Below are positions 7,074 through 15,597 of a DNA stretch of 64,000 nt, one piece after another. Each line of letters starts with the position of its first letter. The first letter of the stretch is position 1. The position numbers and the translations under genes are program-made. The notes beneath the pieces are model-generated. The model made no database searches. It saw nothing but the letters and a program-made list of their open reading frames with translations, and had not been told where the DNA came from. Origin of the DNA: Bacteroidetes bacterium UBA1947 (GTDB taxonomy: Bacteria; Bacteroidota; Bacteroidia; Chitinophagales; Chitinophagaceae); assembly GCA_002336915.1 (NCBI GenBank), contig DDET01000045.1:1-64000 (forward strand), given 5' to 3'.

Positions 7074-7090
7074 AACAATAAATTTGAATA

Positions 7091-7969
7091 ATGGCGACAA
7101 AGACAATACAGCAAATACTGCCCCCTGCCCCGCCCCATATGGTTGGCGATGGCTTCAGGGTACATAATTTTTTCCCCAGCGGGTATGATATGGGGGAGAC
7201 AAGAATGAGTCCCTTCTTCCTGCTGGATTACAATTCGAAGATAGACTTCTCGCCACGCGATACGCCGAGAGGTGTGGGTGTGCACCCGCACAGGGGTTTT
7301 GAAACTGTGACCATTGCCTATCATGGCAAGGTAGCGCACCACGATAGCACGGGCAATAGCGGCGTAATAGGCGAAGGCGATGTGCAATGGATGAGTGCAG
7401 CTGCAGGTATACTGCATAAGGAATACCACGAGGAAGAATATAGTAAGAAAGGCGGTCCATTCCAGATGGTACAACTGTGGGTGAACCTGCCTGCGAAAGA
7501 TAAGATGAGCACACCGAAGTACCAGGCCATTAGTAATAGCCAGATGGGGAAATACCAAATACCCGGTGATGGTGGCGTGATTGAAGTGATAGCAGGCAGC
7601 TTCAAAGGAGTGAAAGGTGCGGCTACAACCTTCAGCCCGATAGAAATGTATAACATCCGGATAAAGAAAGGCGCATCTGTAAGCTTTGAGCTGCCGGCAA
7701 GCTATAATACAGGCATGCTGGTGGTAGAAGGACAGGTAAAAGTGAATGATAGTGAAACTGCGCCGACAGATAACTTCGTGCTGTTTGGCAACGAAGGCGA
7801 AAGCATAAGTGTAAGTGGGGATGAAGACAGCGTGCTACTGGTGATAAGCGGCCAGCCTATTGGCGAGCCGATATTTGCCTATGGCCCCTTCCTGATGAAC
7901 ACTAAGGAGGAAGTACAGCAAGCTTATGATGACTTCAGGCATGGGAAATTCGGAGTGCTTAAAGACTAA
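7091..7969 (+). CDS. Pirin-family protein (bicupin)
   Basis: 292 aa. Two cupin halves: the N-terminal half has the metal-site motif HPHRGFET (His65, His67) followed by AAGILHKEYHEE with His109 and Glu111 completing the usual pirin iron site; the C-terminal half (about 180-285) has the second, non-metal cupin. Length and motifs match the pirin family, some members of which act as quercetin dioxygenases, while others modulate transcription or metabolism. No signal peptide, so cytoplasmic. It follows the YceI gene on the same strand with a terminator between. Substrate unknown. Confidence 0.94.
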   Translation: MATKTIQQILPPAPPHMVGDGFRVHNFFPSGYDMGETRMSPFFLLDYNSKIDFSPRDTPRGVGVHPHRGFETVTIAYHGKVAHHDSTGNSGVIGEGDVQWMSAAAGILHKEYHEEEYSKKGGPFQMVQLWVNLPAKDKMSTPKYQAISNSQMGKYQIPGDGGVIEVIAGSFKGVKGAATTFSPIEMYNIRIKKGASVSFELPASYNTGMLVVEGQVKVNDSETAPTDNFVLFGNEGESISVSGDEDSVLLVISGQPIGEPIFAYGPFLMNTKEEVQQAYDDFRHGKFGVLKD

Positions 7970-7977
7970 ATGCTATG

Positions 7978-8009
7978 AAAAAAGCCCCGCAAGATGCAGG
8001 GCTTTTTAT
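7978..8009. terminator. Terminator after the pirin gene, usable on both strands
   Basis: A-run, GCCC(C)GC-AAGAT-GC(A)GGGC and T-run, lying between the pirin gene and a convergent minus-strand gene ending at 8028. Confidence 0.75.
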
Positions 8010-8027
8010 TATAAAGAAGGTGTGTTA

Positions 8028-8726
8028 TTAGTTGGTAAGGTTAAAAGACCTCTGCACCTGCAGCGATATGATCCTGCTGCCGCCACCTGTGTTGTCCGAC
8101 TGCTGGAGGTTCAAAGTACGCTGCCTTTTGATCTGCACTGTAAGCGGGCCGTTCATGAAGCTGGCCAACTCATTGCGGGTGAAGCTAATAGCCTTGTCCG
8201 CGAAGCCTTTGGTCTCTGTAGCGTAGCTGCCAAATTTGTCTTTACCAACAAGGGTAACCACAATGTTCTCGTTAGCGGCCAGCGTAGCTCCCAGTGCGTT
8301 AAAATTGAAGGCTGCACTCTTAGTAATAGTAGATCCCAGGTCGGAGGGGAAATAAGCTCCTATCGTGTCGCCAAAATTTACAGTATTGGTAAATGATTCG
8401 CCGGAGTTTTTGGTCAGTTTGAAAGTTACATTCTGGTAGCCGTTAGAGTTCCAGGAGTAAGTACTGGTGAGGGGTTCGTAATTTGGCACCTGGTTATTCA
8501 CTGTAAGTGCAGCACCATCGGTAAGCTGTATACGCGCACCGGTAATGTCCTTGGTACGGAATACCGCGCTTACGGAGGTACCCATAGTAGCGTTATCGTA
8601 AACCACTTCAAAATCCTGGCGTATAGGTACGCTGTTCTTAAGGTCGTTCGAGCTTACACGGCTGCAACTACTTAAGGTTGCCAGAGCCATTAAAAAACCA
8701 GATAAAGACAGTATTATTCTTTTCAT
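8028..8726 (-). CDS. Lipoprotein of unknown function
   Basis: 232 aa from the ATG at 8726; the longer frame from 8777 adds residues before a clear signal sequence and is rejected. Signal peptide with lipobox ATLSSC (Cys near residue 21), so probably a lipid-anchored envelope protein. The rest is beta-strand rich with Thr/Ser/Asn-rich segments such as TSTYSWNSNGYQNVTFKL, and no Cys. The family is not recognised. It heads a run of three minus-strand lipoproteins (8028-10296), although it is not an obvious paralogue of the other two. Confidence 0.7.
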   Translation of the reverse strand: MKRIILSLSGFLMALATLSSCSRVSSNDLKNSVPIRQDFEVVYDNATMGTSVSAVFRTKDITGARIQLTDGAALTVNNQVPNYEPLTSTYSWNSNGYQNVTFKLTKNSGESFTNTVNFGDTIGAYFPSDLGSTITKSAAFNFNALGATLAANENIVVTLVGKDKFGSYATETKGFADKAISFTRNELASFMNGPLTVQIKRQRTLNLQQSDNTGGGSRIISLQVQRSFNLTN

Positions 8727-8837
8727 CCGAATGAAATTGTTGAAGATGCACAATATTAATAAAAAAATACCGTACAATCCAATGCCTGAACAGGTAATAT
8801 CCAGCTTATTTTGCCATTTTAAAGGGCTGAGCAGGTA

Positions 8838-9512
8838 TCAAAATGTGGTAGGATCGACCACCAGGTAATGGCCGGCGGTGTCGGTATAGGATGTGATAAC
8901 AAAGGTATCTACCCTGGTTCTGAAAACGCCTTTCTTGTGATAGCTAAAGCATAAATACCTTACAGTATCTGTCATATAAGCCAGGTTAAAGGACAGCCTG
9001 CTGTTGCCCCATAAATAGTCAGATATCGAAGAAGTATCATCCGGGTGAGGATAAATATATAGTGCGGTAGAGTCGTTATGTTTCACCTCAACTGATACCT
9101 TCACATTAACACTTTTGTACAAAGTATTATTCAGCCAGGTACTATCGCCTGCAGAAAAGCGGGTTTCGCCATCCACTAACGCATCGGCCGAAATACCTAT
9201 AGAATAATCGCACTGATATGAATCTTTGGTGAAAGTCATGGAATAATTACCGGCAGAGTCAGTGACTGTGCGGCCAAGGACAAAATAAGTGTATTCATTT
9301 TGGTGGTTAAGTCCGACGTATGCAAGTTTCCGTGCGCTTGCTACTACAGGAATACCAGCAACAGGTAAAGACCGAAATGAATAATTGACATGCCCGGCAA
9401 TAGTGGTGGTGACGACATCTTCCTTATAAGGCACTTTATGGCCAGTTTCTTTATAGCAGGAGATCAGGATCGAAAGTGGCAATAATACGATTGTGAGATA
9501 GTGTTTGTTCAT
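8838..9512 (-). CDS. Lipoprotein, tandem paralogue 1
   Basis: 224 aa from the ATG at 9512; the TTG two codons upstream is less likely. Lipobox LSILISC, so anchored in the envelope. A carboxypeptidase-regulatory-like beta-sandwich start is visible: TTTIAGHVNYSFRSLPVAGIPVVA, then TDSAGNYSMTF, the usual D-x-x-G-x-Y-x-x-x-F turn of such domains. The C-terminal end SYTDTAGHYLVVDPTTF is closely echoed by the next gene (9571-10296), marking a tandem duplication followed by divergence. Function unknown; such domains are commonly found in surface-exposed or secreted Bacteroidota proteins. Confidence 0.72.
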   Translation of the reverse strand: MNKHYLTIVLLPLSILISCYKETGHKVPYKEDVVTTTIAGHVNYSFRSLPVAGIPVVASARKLAYVGLNHQNEYTYFVLGRTVTDSAGNYSMTFTKDSYQCDYSIGISADALVDGETRFSAGDSTWLNNTLYKSVNVKVSVEVKHNDSTALYIYPHPDDTSSISDYLWGNSRLSFNLAYMTDTVRYLCFSYHKKGVFRTRVDTFVITSYTDTAGHYLVVDPTTF

Positions 9513-9570
9513 TAGCAACTAAGTAATTAAAATAATTTGCAATTATTGTGCCTAATTTGCCAGGTACGTT

Positions 9571-10296
9571 TTAAAACATGGTGGGATCGATTGTGAAATA
9601 GCGGGTGGCTGTATCCTGATAAGAGGAAAGATGGACAGTATCGCTCTTTTTGCCCGTGTTATTGCCCTCAATGTACATGTAATACAGATAACCTACAGTA
9701 TCGGCCCGTACCTGTATATGAGTGTACAATTGAAGGTCGCCAGTACCGATAAATCCAAGACGCCTGTCCGTATCATCTTCCTGGAAATAAACCAAAAGGC
9801 GGGGCTTGTTGTTGTGGATGATATTGAGATGTATACGTACATCGACAGTTTTGTATATTGGAATGGCCAGATCGGTAATGAGGCCGGGCGCAAAATGCGG
9901 CGCAGTATAAATATAGTTACCCTGCAGGGAGAGGTAATAGTGGCAGGCAAATGAATCGGCAATGAAGGACATTGAAAAATATCCATTTGAATCTGTATAA
10001 GTGCTATCTAAAACTGATTCTGCGTACTCCGGAATGGGATTAGCGTAATCCAGATCATAAGGCTCGTAATAATAATAGAGCGGCTTTTGTGAACGTGCTA
10101 CTATTTTAATGCCGCCCACAGGGGCGGGGAAAAAAGCTGATATAACCTGGCCTTTAATTGTGGTGGGCACCGTTACCACCGTTGTTACCGGTTCGCTATA
10201 CCGTAAGTGGCGTTGCTCCTGCTGCCTGGGTTTATAACACGAGCAAGCAGATGTGACGACCAAAGCAACAAACCAAAGAAGATAGTGTTTACTCAT
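9571..10296 (-). CDS. Lipoprotein, tandem paralogue 2
   Basis: 241 aa. Signal peptide with lipobox LVVTSAC; a second Cys (SCYK) follows. The layout matches the neighbour at 8838: VPTTIKGQVISAFFPAPVGGIKIVA, a Tyr-rich insert (LYYYYEPYDLDY), TDSNGYFSMSF with the carboxypeptidase-regulatory-like turn, and the end SYQDTATRYFTIDPTMF. Overall similarity is moderate, so the duplication is not recent. No enzymatic motif is visible. It is transcribed first of the lipoprotein run and may share a transcript with 8838-9512 (58-base gap). Confidence 0.72.
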   Translation of the reverse strand: MSKHYLLWFVALVVTSACSCYKPRQQEQRHLRYSEPVTTVVTVPTTIKGQVISAFFPAPVGGIKIVARSQKPLYYYYEPYDLDYANPIPEYAESVLDSTYTDSNGYFSMSFIADSFACHYYLSLQGNYIYTAPHFAPGLITDLAIPIYKTVDVRIHLNIIHNNKPRLLVYFQEDDTDRRLGFIGTGDLQLYTHIQVRADTVGYLYYMYIEGNNTGKKSDTVHLSSYQDTATRYFTIDPTMF

Positions 10297-10422
10297 AAAA
10301 GGTGTGTATTACACATTTGAATCAATTATTATGCCCAATTGACATAAAATAGGACAAATAGTATTTTTTTCAGAAATTGCTAGCTATATTAGAGGGGTTT
10401 TTGGACCGCTAAATACGACAGT

Positions 10423-10635
10423 ATGAAACAATATTTATCTTTATTAGCTGCCGCTATACTTATAATATCTTCCAGCTCTTGCCAGAAAGACTACAGCTGC
10501 CAGTGCGTGAATAACTATGCGCAGAAAAGTGTATTTACGATACACGATACTAAAAAGAAAGCTAAAGACGTATGTGCATCCTATAACGTAGGCGTGACCG
10601 GACAGCCTCATAGCAATATCTGCAAAATATTGTAG
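10423..10635 (+). CDS. Very small Cys-containing lipoprotein
   Basis: 70 aa. Signal peptide and lipobox SSSSC (Cys at residue 20), then a 50-residue mature part with four further Cys (YSCQC, DVC, ICKIL), which could form two disulfides in the periplasm or outside. The segment TIHDTKKKAKDVCASYN looks like a short helix. This pattern of tiny Cys-rich lipoproteins is common and unassigned in Bacteroidota. It precedes the small secreted protein at 10693 on the same strand. Confidence 0.6.
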   Translation: MKQYLSLLAAAILIISSSSCQKDYSCQCVNNYAQKSVFTIHDTKKKAKDVCASYNVGVTGQPHSNICKIL

Positions 10636-10692
10636 CCGCATAGCCGTTACCCCACGAAATCGAAAATGTGAAGCCTGACCAAAATTGAGCTG

Positions 10693-11082
10693 ATGAAAAG
10701 GAAGCTATTTCTATTGTGCGTAATACTGCTGGCCGGCAGCGCGACCAAAGCACAACAAACTGATACCTTGAAGGAAGTGGAAGGCAAATACTGGGCCTAC
10801 CTGAACAGCGCCTGGGATGCTAACAAGAATAGCGTGCACACCTTTACCCAGGAGCCAAATGAGTCGTTTGTGGAGGCAAAAGGCACAGGAATGATCTTTG
10901 ATGCGAACGGCACCTTCAGGGAGATAGCAGACCCTAAGAAGATAACCGGCAGCCAGCCATGCAAGGGCACATGGACGATTGAAAAAAGCAATACACTGAA
11001 GGTGAACTGCGGTGGCAAAATATGGCATTACAAAGTGCTGAAAGCGGATAATGGCGTGCTGCTGGTGACCATAAAAAAGTGA
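10693..11082 (+). CDS. Small secreted protein of unknown function
   Basis: 129 aa. Signal peptide about 1-20 (LFLLCVILLAGSATKAQ). The mature part has the layout of a small beta-barrel: KGTGMIFDANGTFREIAD, then CKGTWTIEKSNTLKVNC with two Cys that may pair, then LLVTIKK at the end. This resembles the lipocalin-like domains of secreted Bacteroidota proteins, where a G-T-W-x-x-x-x-x-x-L motif is usual, but no firm family is claimed. It lies just before the P-type ATPase gene. Confidence 0.6.
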   Translation: MKRKLFLLCVILLAGSATKAQQTDTLKEVEGKYWAYLNSAWDANKNSVHTFTQEPNESFVEAKGTGMIFDANGTFREIADPKKITGSQPCKGTWTIEKSNTLKVNCGGKIWHYKVLKADNGVLLVTIKK

Positions 11083-11109
11083 TTTTCCGCAAGCATAATG
11101 TAATAGACT

Positions 11110-11117
11110 TACATTTG
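11110..11117 (+). promoter_or_regulatory. Promoter -7 element of the P-type ATPase gene
   Basis: TACATTTG, exact match to TAnnTTTG, 18 bases before the ATG at 11136. The -33 side is poor (TTC at 11085-11087, 22 bases upstream), so the call is moderate. Confidence 0.45.
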
Positions 11118-11135
11118 TATGTAATGTAACAGCAT

Positions 11136-13637
11136 ATGCCGCTTAATTTTTCGGACCTTCCCGTGGAAGACCTTTATAAACAACTCGATTCCGGAGAAAA
11201 CGGATTAAGCAGTGTTGCGGCGGCTCAAAAGCTAAGTAAAAAACAAGGTCCCCTTAAAAATCAATCCCGCACCCAAAGGGAGATAAGATTATTCATCAGG
11301 CAATTTACAAACCCACTGGTATTGCTACTGGTGGTGGCTGTTATCTTATCGGCGGTGCTGGGGGAAGTGCAGGACACGCTTATTATTCTATCCATACTCA
11401 TTGCAACAGGCTTTTTAGGATTCTGGCAGGAGCTGAATGCAGGAAGAGCCGTGGAAAAGCTGCAGCAAATGATACAGCTGAAAAGCGACGTGATCCGGGA
11501 CGGGAAGGAAGTAGAAATTGAGGCAAAGAAGATAGTACCCGGAGATATACTTGTGCTCAATGCGGGCGATATAATACCTGCCGATTGCCGACTAGTAGAA
11601 GATAATGAACTGCATGTAAACGAAAGCAGCATTACAGGGGAATCGTTCCCGGTACAAAAGGAACAAAGCAATGTTAGCGACAGTGAGCCTATTGCAGCTA
11701 AGACCAATTGCCTTTGGCAAGGTACAAATGTAATAAGCGGCAAGGGCAAGGCACTGGTAGTAAACACAGGACAGGAAACGGTGTTTGGCCAGATGGCACA
11801 TAGCCTGCAAAAAGAACAGGAAACGGCTTTTGAGAAGGGAATAAAGAAATTCGGTTTCTTCCTGATGCAGATAACGATAGTACTGAGCCTCATTATCCTT
11901 TGCGTAAACCTGTACTTTAAAAAACCTTTGTTTGATTCGATATTATTTGCTCTTGCCATAGCCGTGGGTATGGCCCCAGAGCTATTGCCGGCCATCATGA
12001 CATTTGCTATGTCGGCAGGGGCCAAACGCATGCTGGCTAAAAAAGTAATCGTAAAAAAATTATCCTCCATATTCAATTTTGGCGAAGTAGATATACTCTG
12101 TACCGATAAAACGGGCACGCTGACCGAGGGCGTAATTGTGGTAAAGGATGTAAGAGATATTTACGGAAAGACAAATGAGCAGGCAAAACTGTTTGCATAC
12201 CTCAATGCCAGCTTCCAGAACGGATTCACCAATCCTATAGATGATGCCATCAAACAACTGCCGGTAAGCGCCGGGGGCTACAGCAAAATAAATGAGGTAC
12301 CCTATGACTTCATAAGGAAGCGTTTGAGTGTTGCCATATCGAAAGACGGGAAAAAATACCTTAGCTGTAAAGGGGCTGCGGACAATATATTGGAGATATG
12401 CAGCCGGATGACAGATGAAAAAGGAGACATTGTTGCAATAGACAAGGAGGCAATTGAGAAAGACTATACCGCCGCAGGTAGCCAGGGATTCAGGTCGATA
12501 GGCATATGCTATAAAGAAATTGAGACCAACAAAATAACGAGGGATGATGAGCATGATATGATATTCCTTGGTTTCGTGGTATTGGAAGACCCCTTAAAAG
12601 CCGGAATAACAGATACGATAGACAAGCTAAGAAAACTGAATGTGCGGATCAAGATCATTACGGGCGACAATCAATACGTTGCCGCCTATGCTGCCAAGCA
12701 AATTGGCATTGCCGAGCCCATGGTGCTGACAGGAAGAGAAATGGCCGACATGATACCTGAAGCCCTGGTGGTAAAAGCTGCACAAACTGACGTGTTTGCC
12801 GAAGTGGAGCCTCAGCAAAAAGAGCGGATCATAAAGGCGCTGCAAAAATCGAACTATACGGTGGCCTATATGGGTGACGGCATAAATGATGTAGCCGCAA
12901 TACATGCAGCGGATACTGGTATATCGACCAACAACGCCGTAGATGTTGCTAAAGAAGCTGCGGATTTTGTGCTGCTGGAGAAAGACCTCTCGGTACTGGC
13001 CGAGGGGATAAGAGAAGGGAGAAAAACTTTTGCAAATGCCCTCAAGTACATCCTGATAAGCACAGGTGCCACTTTTGGCAACATGGCAAGCGTGGCGGGC
13101 GCCTCCCTCCTACTTCCCTTCCTGCCTATGCTGCCTAAACAAATATTGCTTACCAATTTTATTACAGACCTGCCTTTTCTCACAGTATCATCGGACAATG
13201 TTGACGAAGAGCAGTTACAGAAACCGCGAAAATGGGATATGAAGACCATCAGGAACTTCATGATCGTATTTGGCCTGCACAGCTCTGTTTTCGATTTTAT
13301 CACCTTTTATGTTTTGTACCAGGTGTACAAACTAAGGGACAGCCCCTTCCAAACAGGTTGGTTTGTGGAGTCGGCGGTTACCGAATTGTGCATATTATTT
13401 ATCATGCGCACTCGCAAACCATTTTTCAAGAGCAGCCCCAGCAAATTGCTGATCATATGCAGTGTAATTGCACTGGCCATAACGGTAATGCTACCTGTTT
13501 CGCCGCTTGCCGGTGAATTGGGACTGAGTGTGGCGCACACCGGGGAGGTGATCTCGATAGGGCTGATAATTATAGCTTACATTATAACGGCTGACCTGTT
13601 AAAACTGGTATTCTTTAAATCCAAGAAGACAGGTTAA
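11136..13637 (+). CDS. P-type cation-transporting ATPase, MgtA-like (P3B)
   Basis: 833 aa inner-membrane pump. Visible P-type landmarks in order: N-terminal cation-ATPase domain, first membrane pair near 55-100, actuator motif SITGES (about 164-169), membrane pair near 240-290 with PELLP in the ion path, phosphorylation motif CTDKTGTLTEG with Asp324, TGDN (about 508), MGDGINDVAAIH hinge (about 580), and a C-terminal block of membrane helices. The stretch LLTNFITDLPFLTVSSDNVD followed by PRKWD and FGLHSSVFDF is typical of MgtA/MgtB magnesium importers, so Mg2+ uptake is the best guess. It is somewhat shorter than E. coli MgtA (about 900 aa), mostly at the N-terminus. No MgtC or regulatory leader was recognised. 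Confidence 0.88.
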   Translation: MPLNFSDLPVEDLYKQLDSGENGLSSVAAAQKLSKKQGPLKNQSRTQREIRLFIRQFTNPLVLLLVVAVILSAVLGEVQDTLIILSILIATGFLGFWQELNAGRAVEKLQQMIQLKSDVIRDGKEVEIEAKKIVPGDILVLNAGDIIPADCRLVEDNELHVNESSITGESFPVQKEQSNVSDSEPIAAKTNCLWQGTNVISGKGKALVVNTGQETVFGQMAHSLQKEQETAFEKGIKKFGFFLMQITIVLSLIILCVNLYFKKPLFDSILFALAIAVGMAPELLPAIMTFAMSAGAKRMLAKKVIVKKLSSIFNFGEVDILCTDKTGTLTEGVIVVKDVRDIYGKTNEQAKLFAYLNASFQNGFTNPIDDAIKQLPVSAGGYSKINEVPYDFIRKRLSVAISKDGKKYLSCKGAADNILEICSRMTDEKGDIVAIDKEAIEKDYTAAGSQGFRSIGICYKEIETNKITRDDEHDMIFLGFVVLEDPLKAGITDTIDKLRKLNVRIKIITGDNQYVAAYAAKQIGIAEPMVLTGREMADMIPEALVVKAAQTDVFAEVEPQQKERIIKALQKSNYTVAYMGDGINDVAAIHAADTGISTNNAVDVAKEAADFVLLEKDLSVLAEGIREGRKTFANALKYILISTGATFGNMASVAGASLLLPFLPMLPKQILLTNFITDLPFLTVSSDNVDEEQLQKPRKWDMKTIRNFMIVFGLHSSVFDFITFYVLYQVYKLRDSPFQTGWFVESAVTELCILFIMRTRKPFFKSSPSKLLIICSVIALAITVMLPVSPLAGELGLSVAHTGEVISIGLIIIAYIITADLLKLVFFKSKKTG

Positions 13638-13746
13638 TCGCTTTGCCCCGAGTTCAAAAATATCGTTTACCCGGGAATTGATCGTTTGCGCGATATACCT
13701 ATCATCTCTGCAAAATCGATCCGCTTGATATCCAAACAGCAACGCT

Positions 13747-14547
13747 CTAATATTTCCGGGTCAGGTAATTATAATCGCGCAGGAGCTGGAGGAGAAAATC
13801 GGAAGACTCAAGGTCGGACTCGATGCTTAAAACCTCTTTGATACGTGCTGCCACCTGTGCGGTATAAGTATAGTTGTCTTTACTTTCATTTTTCACGTCG
13901 AGCAGGTTGCGAATGCCATTGATGTCCCGGTCGGTAAGACGCATGACCTGCGGATATAAGGGCATATAATGCTCATCTTCGATCTCGAGATAAATGGTCT
14001 CATTGATAGAGGCGTCATAATTATTATCAATGACAACAGTACCAGCAGCAAGATCGCCGAGCCTTTGCGATTTGGAAGAGATGCCGAAAGATAAGAGATC
14101 GGGGATGTAGAAGAGCAATACAAAGATGAAGAAGAAAATATAGCCGGGGTTCCGGATAGCAGCCTCAATAATATAAGGCATGGCGTACATAATATAATTG
14201 CCAAAGCCCAGCAACCATCGGATAAGGTATTGGCTAAAGGTAGCTTCATTACCCGTACGAGAGATAACCTTTACGCCAGCCAGTTTCTTCCCGATACTTT
14301 GGCCATTGAAAAAAGTCTCGAAAATAAGATTGTACAGAAATGAAGGTAATGCTGTAAAGAGAATGAATATTACGGTTGCCACGTCGCTATCAAGGTGAAA
14401 TGGACGAAGAATGAAATACTCAACAATATAATTATAGGCACATATGATCACCAGGTCGATAAGCCACGCAAGGAAGCGCTTGTTAAAGGCGGCAGTCTTA
14501 AACTCAAGATCGATATTAAAAGGAGTAGCTATAGTGACAATACTCAT
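13747..14547 (-). CDS. RDD-family membrane protein
   Basis: 266 aa. RDD domain about 15-170: a first Arg/Asp helix FNKRFLAWLIDLVIICAYNY, membrane helices near 60-85, the GQSIGKKLAGVKV loop typical of RDD proteins, and further helices at about 115-155. The C-terminal third is soluble and acidic, with TDRDINGIRNLLDVKNES. Membrane protein of unknown transport or scaffold function. It is divergent from the SpoIIM-DUF4129-DUF4350-MoxR-DUF58 operon, an arrangement that recurs in Bacteroidota and suggests a shared role. Confidence 0.9.
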   Translation of the reverse strand: MSIVTIATPFNIDLEFKTAAFNKRFLAWLIDLVIICAYNYIVEYFILRPFHLDSDVATVIFILFTALPSFLYNLIFETFFNGQSIGKKLAGVKVISRTGNEATFSQYLIRWLLGFGNYIMYAMPYIIEAAIRNPGYIFFFIFVLLFYIPDLLSFGISSKSQRLGDLAAGTVVIDNNYDASINETIYLEIEDEHYMPLYPQVMRLTDRDINGIRNLLDVKNESKDNYTYTAQVAARIKEVLSIESDLESSDFLLQLLRDYNYLTRKY

Positions 14548-14640
14548 GTAATGCCTGTATGATAAATGAAAACTAAATTTAGGTACATCTCAGCAAAAAC
14601 ATCGCGTGAATGCAGGTTTTTATTTAATTTACCTATGCTT

Positions 14641-15597
14641 ATGCGCGAAGGCAATTTTATAAAAAACAATAAGGAACGCTGGGAAAGCTACCAGGACAAT
14701 ACGGAAGATCCCGATGAGGTAGCCAAACGGTTCACCTACCTTGTTGACGACCTGAGTTATGCGAAGACATTTTACCCCGGGAGCAATACAGTGCGCTACA
14801 TAAACAGCCTTGCCGCCAATATTTTTTTATCCATCTATAAAAATAAAAAAGAGCGCAAAAACAGGCTCATCAGCTTCTGGACGACAGAGCTGCCCCTGAT
14901 AGTGAGGAGGCACCACCGGACATTATTATTCACCTTCCTGTTCTTTTCTGTATTTGTGGCAATCGGGATATTCTCGGCAAAGTATGACCAAACCTTTATA
15001 CGTGCAGTACTTGGGGATGGCTATGTAGATATGACCGAGCAAAACATAGCAAAGGGCGAGCCATTTGGTGTATACAACCAGGAGAACGAGTTCATTATGT
15101 TCGTGGAGATAGCCTTCAACAATGTGATGGTCTCTTTCATTTGCTTTGCAAGCGGCTTGTTCTTATCGGTGGGCACTATCTACTTCCTGTTCAAGAACAG
15201 CCTGATGATAGGCGTGTTCGAATACATGTTCTTCCAGCATGGGATGGGTTTTAAATCGATACTGGTAGTATTCACGCATGGGACATTGGAAATATCGGCA
15301 CTGATCATAGCCGGTTGTGCGGGCCTGATGATGGGCAACTCCTTGTTGTTTCCAAAGTCCTATACCAGGCTGCAATCATTTATGCAGGCAACAAAAGATG
15401 CAGTGAAAATACTGATCAGCCTGGTTCCTGTTTTTATTACTGCAGCTTTTTTTGAAGGTTTCGTAACAAGGCATACGGGTATGCCTGTATGGCTGAACCT
15501 GATCATATTGGCTGCATCTTTATTATTCATTACATGGTATTACATTTTCTATCCCATCAAAGTGAGCCGGAAGCAGGATGCGCAAAATGCTGAGTAA
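14641..15597 (+). CDS. SpoIIM-family (stage II sporulation M-like) membrane protein
   Basis: 318 aa from the ATG at 14641, giving the usual family start MREGNFIKNNKERWESYQ; an in-frame ATG at 14566 would leave only 18 bases to the divergent RDD start and is less likely. A soluble N-terminal region (about 1-95) is followed by several membrane helices, the first near 105-125 (LLFTFLFFSVFVAIGIFSA). The conserved FIMFVEIAFNNVMVSFICF segment and the THGTLEISALIIAGCAG motif are SpoIIM signatures. In non-sporulating bacteria this family sits with MoxR/DUF58 genes, as here; the role is unknown but probably envelope-related. It overlaps the next gene by up to 20 bases. Confidence 0.9.
   Translation: MREGNFIKNNKERWESYQDNTEDPDEVAKRFTYLVDDLSYAKTFYPGSNTVRYINSLAANIFLSIYKNKKERKNRLISFWTTELPLIVRRHHRTLLFTFLFFSVFVAIGIFSAKYDQTFIRAVLGDGYVDMTEQNIAKGEPFGVYNQENEFIMFVEIAFNNVMVSFICFASGLFLSVGTIYFLFKNSLMIGVFEYMFFQHGMGFKSILVVFTHGTLEISALIIAGCAGLMMGNSLLFPKSYTRLQSFMQATKDAVKILISLVPVFITAAFFEGFVTRHTGMPVWLNLIILAASLLFITWYYIFYPIKVSRKQDAQNAE

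Noticed and set aside
7079..7086. TAAATTTG directly upstream of the pirin gene
   Set aside because: Matches TAnnTTTG but is only four bases from the ATG and has no TTG at 19-21 bases; the upstream bases are a terminator stem.
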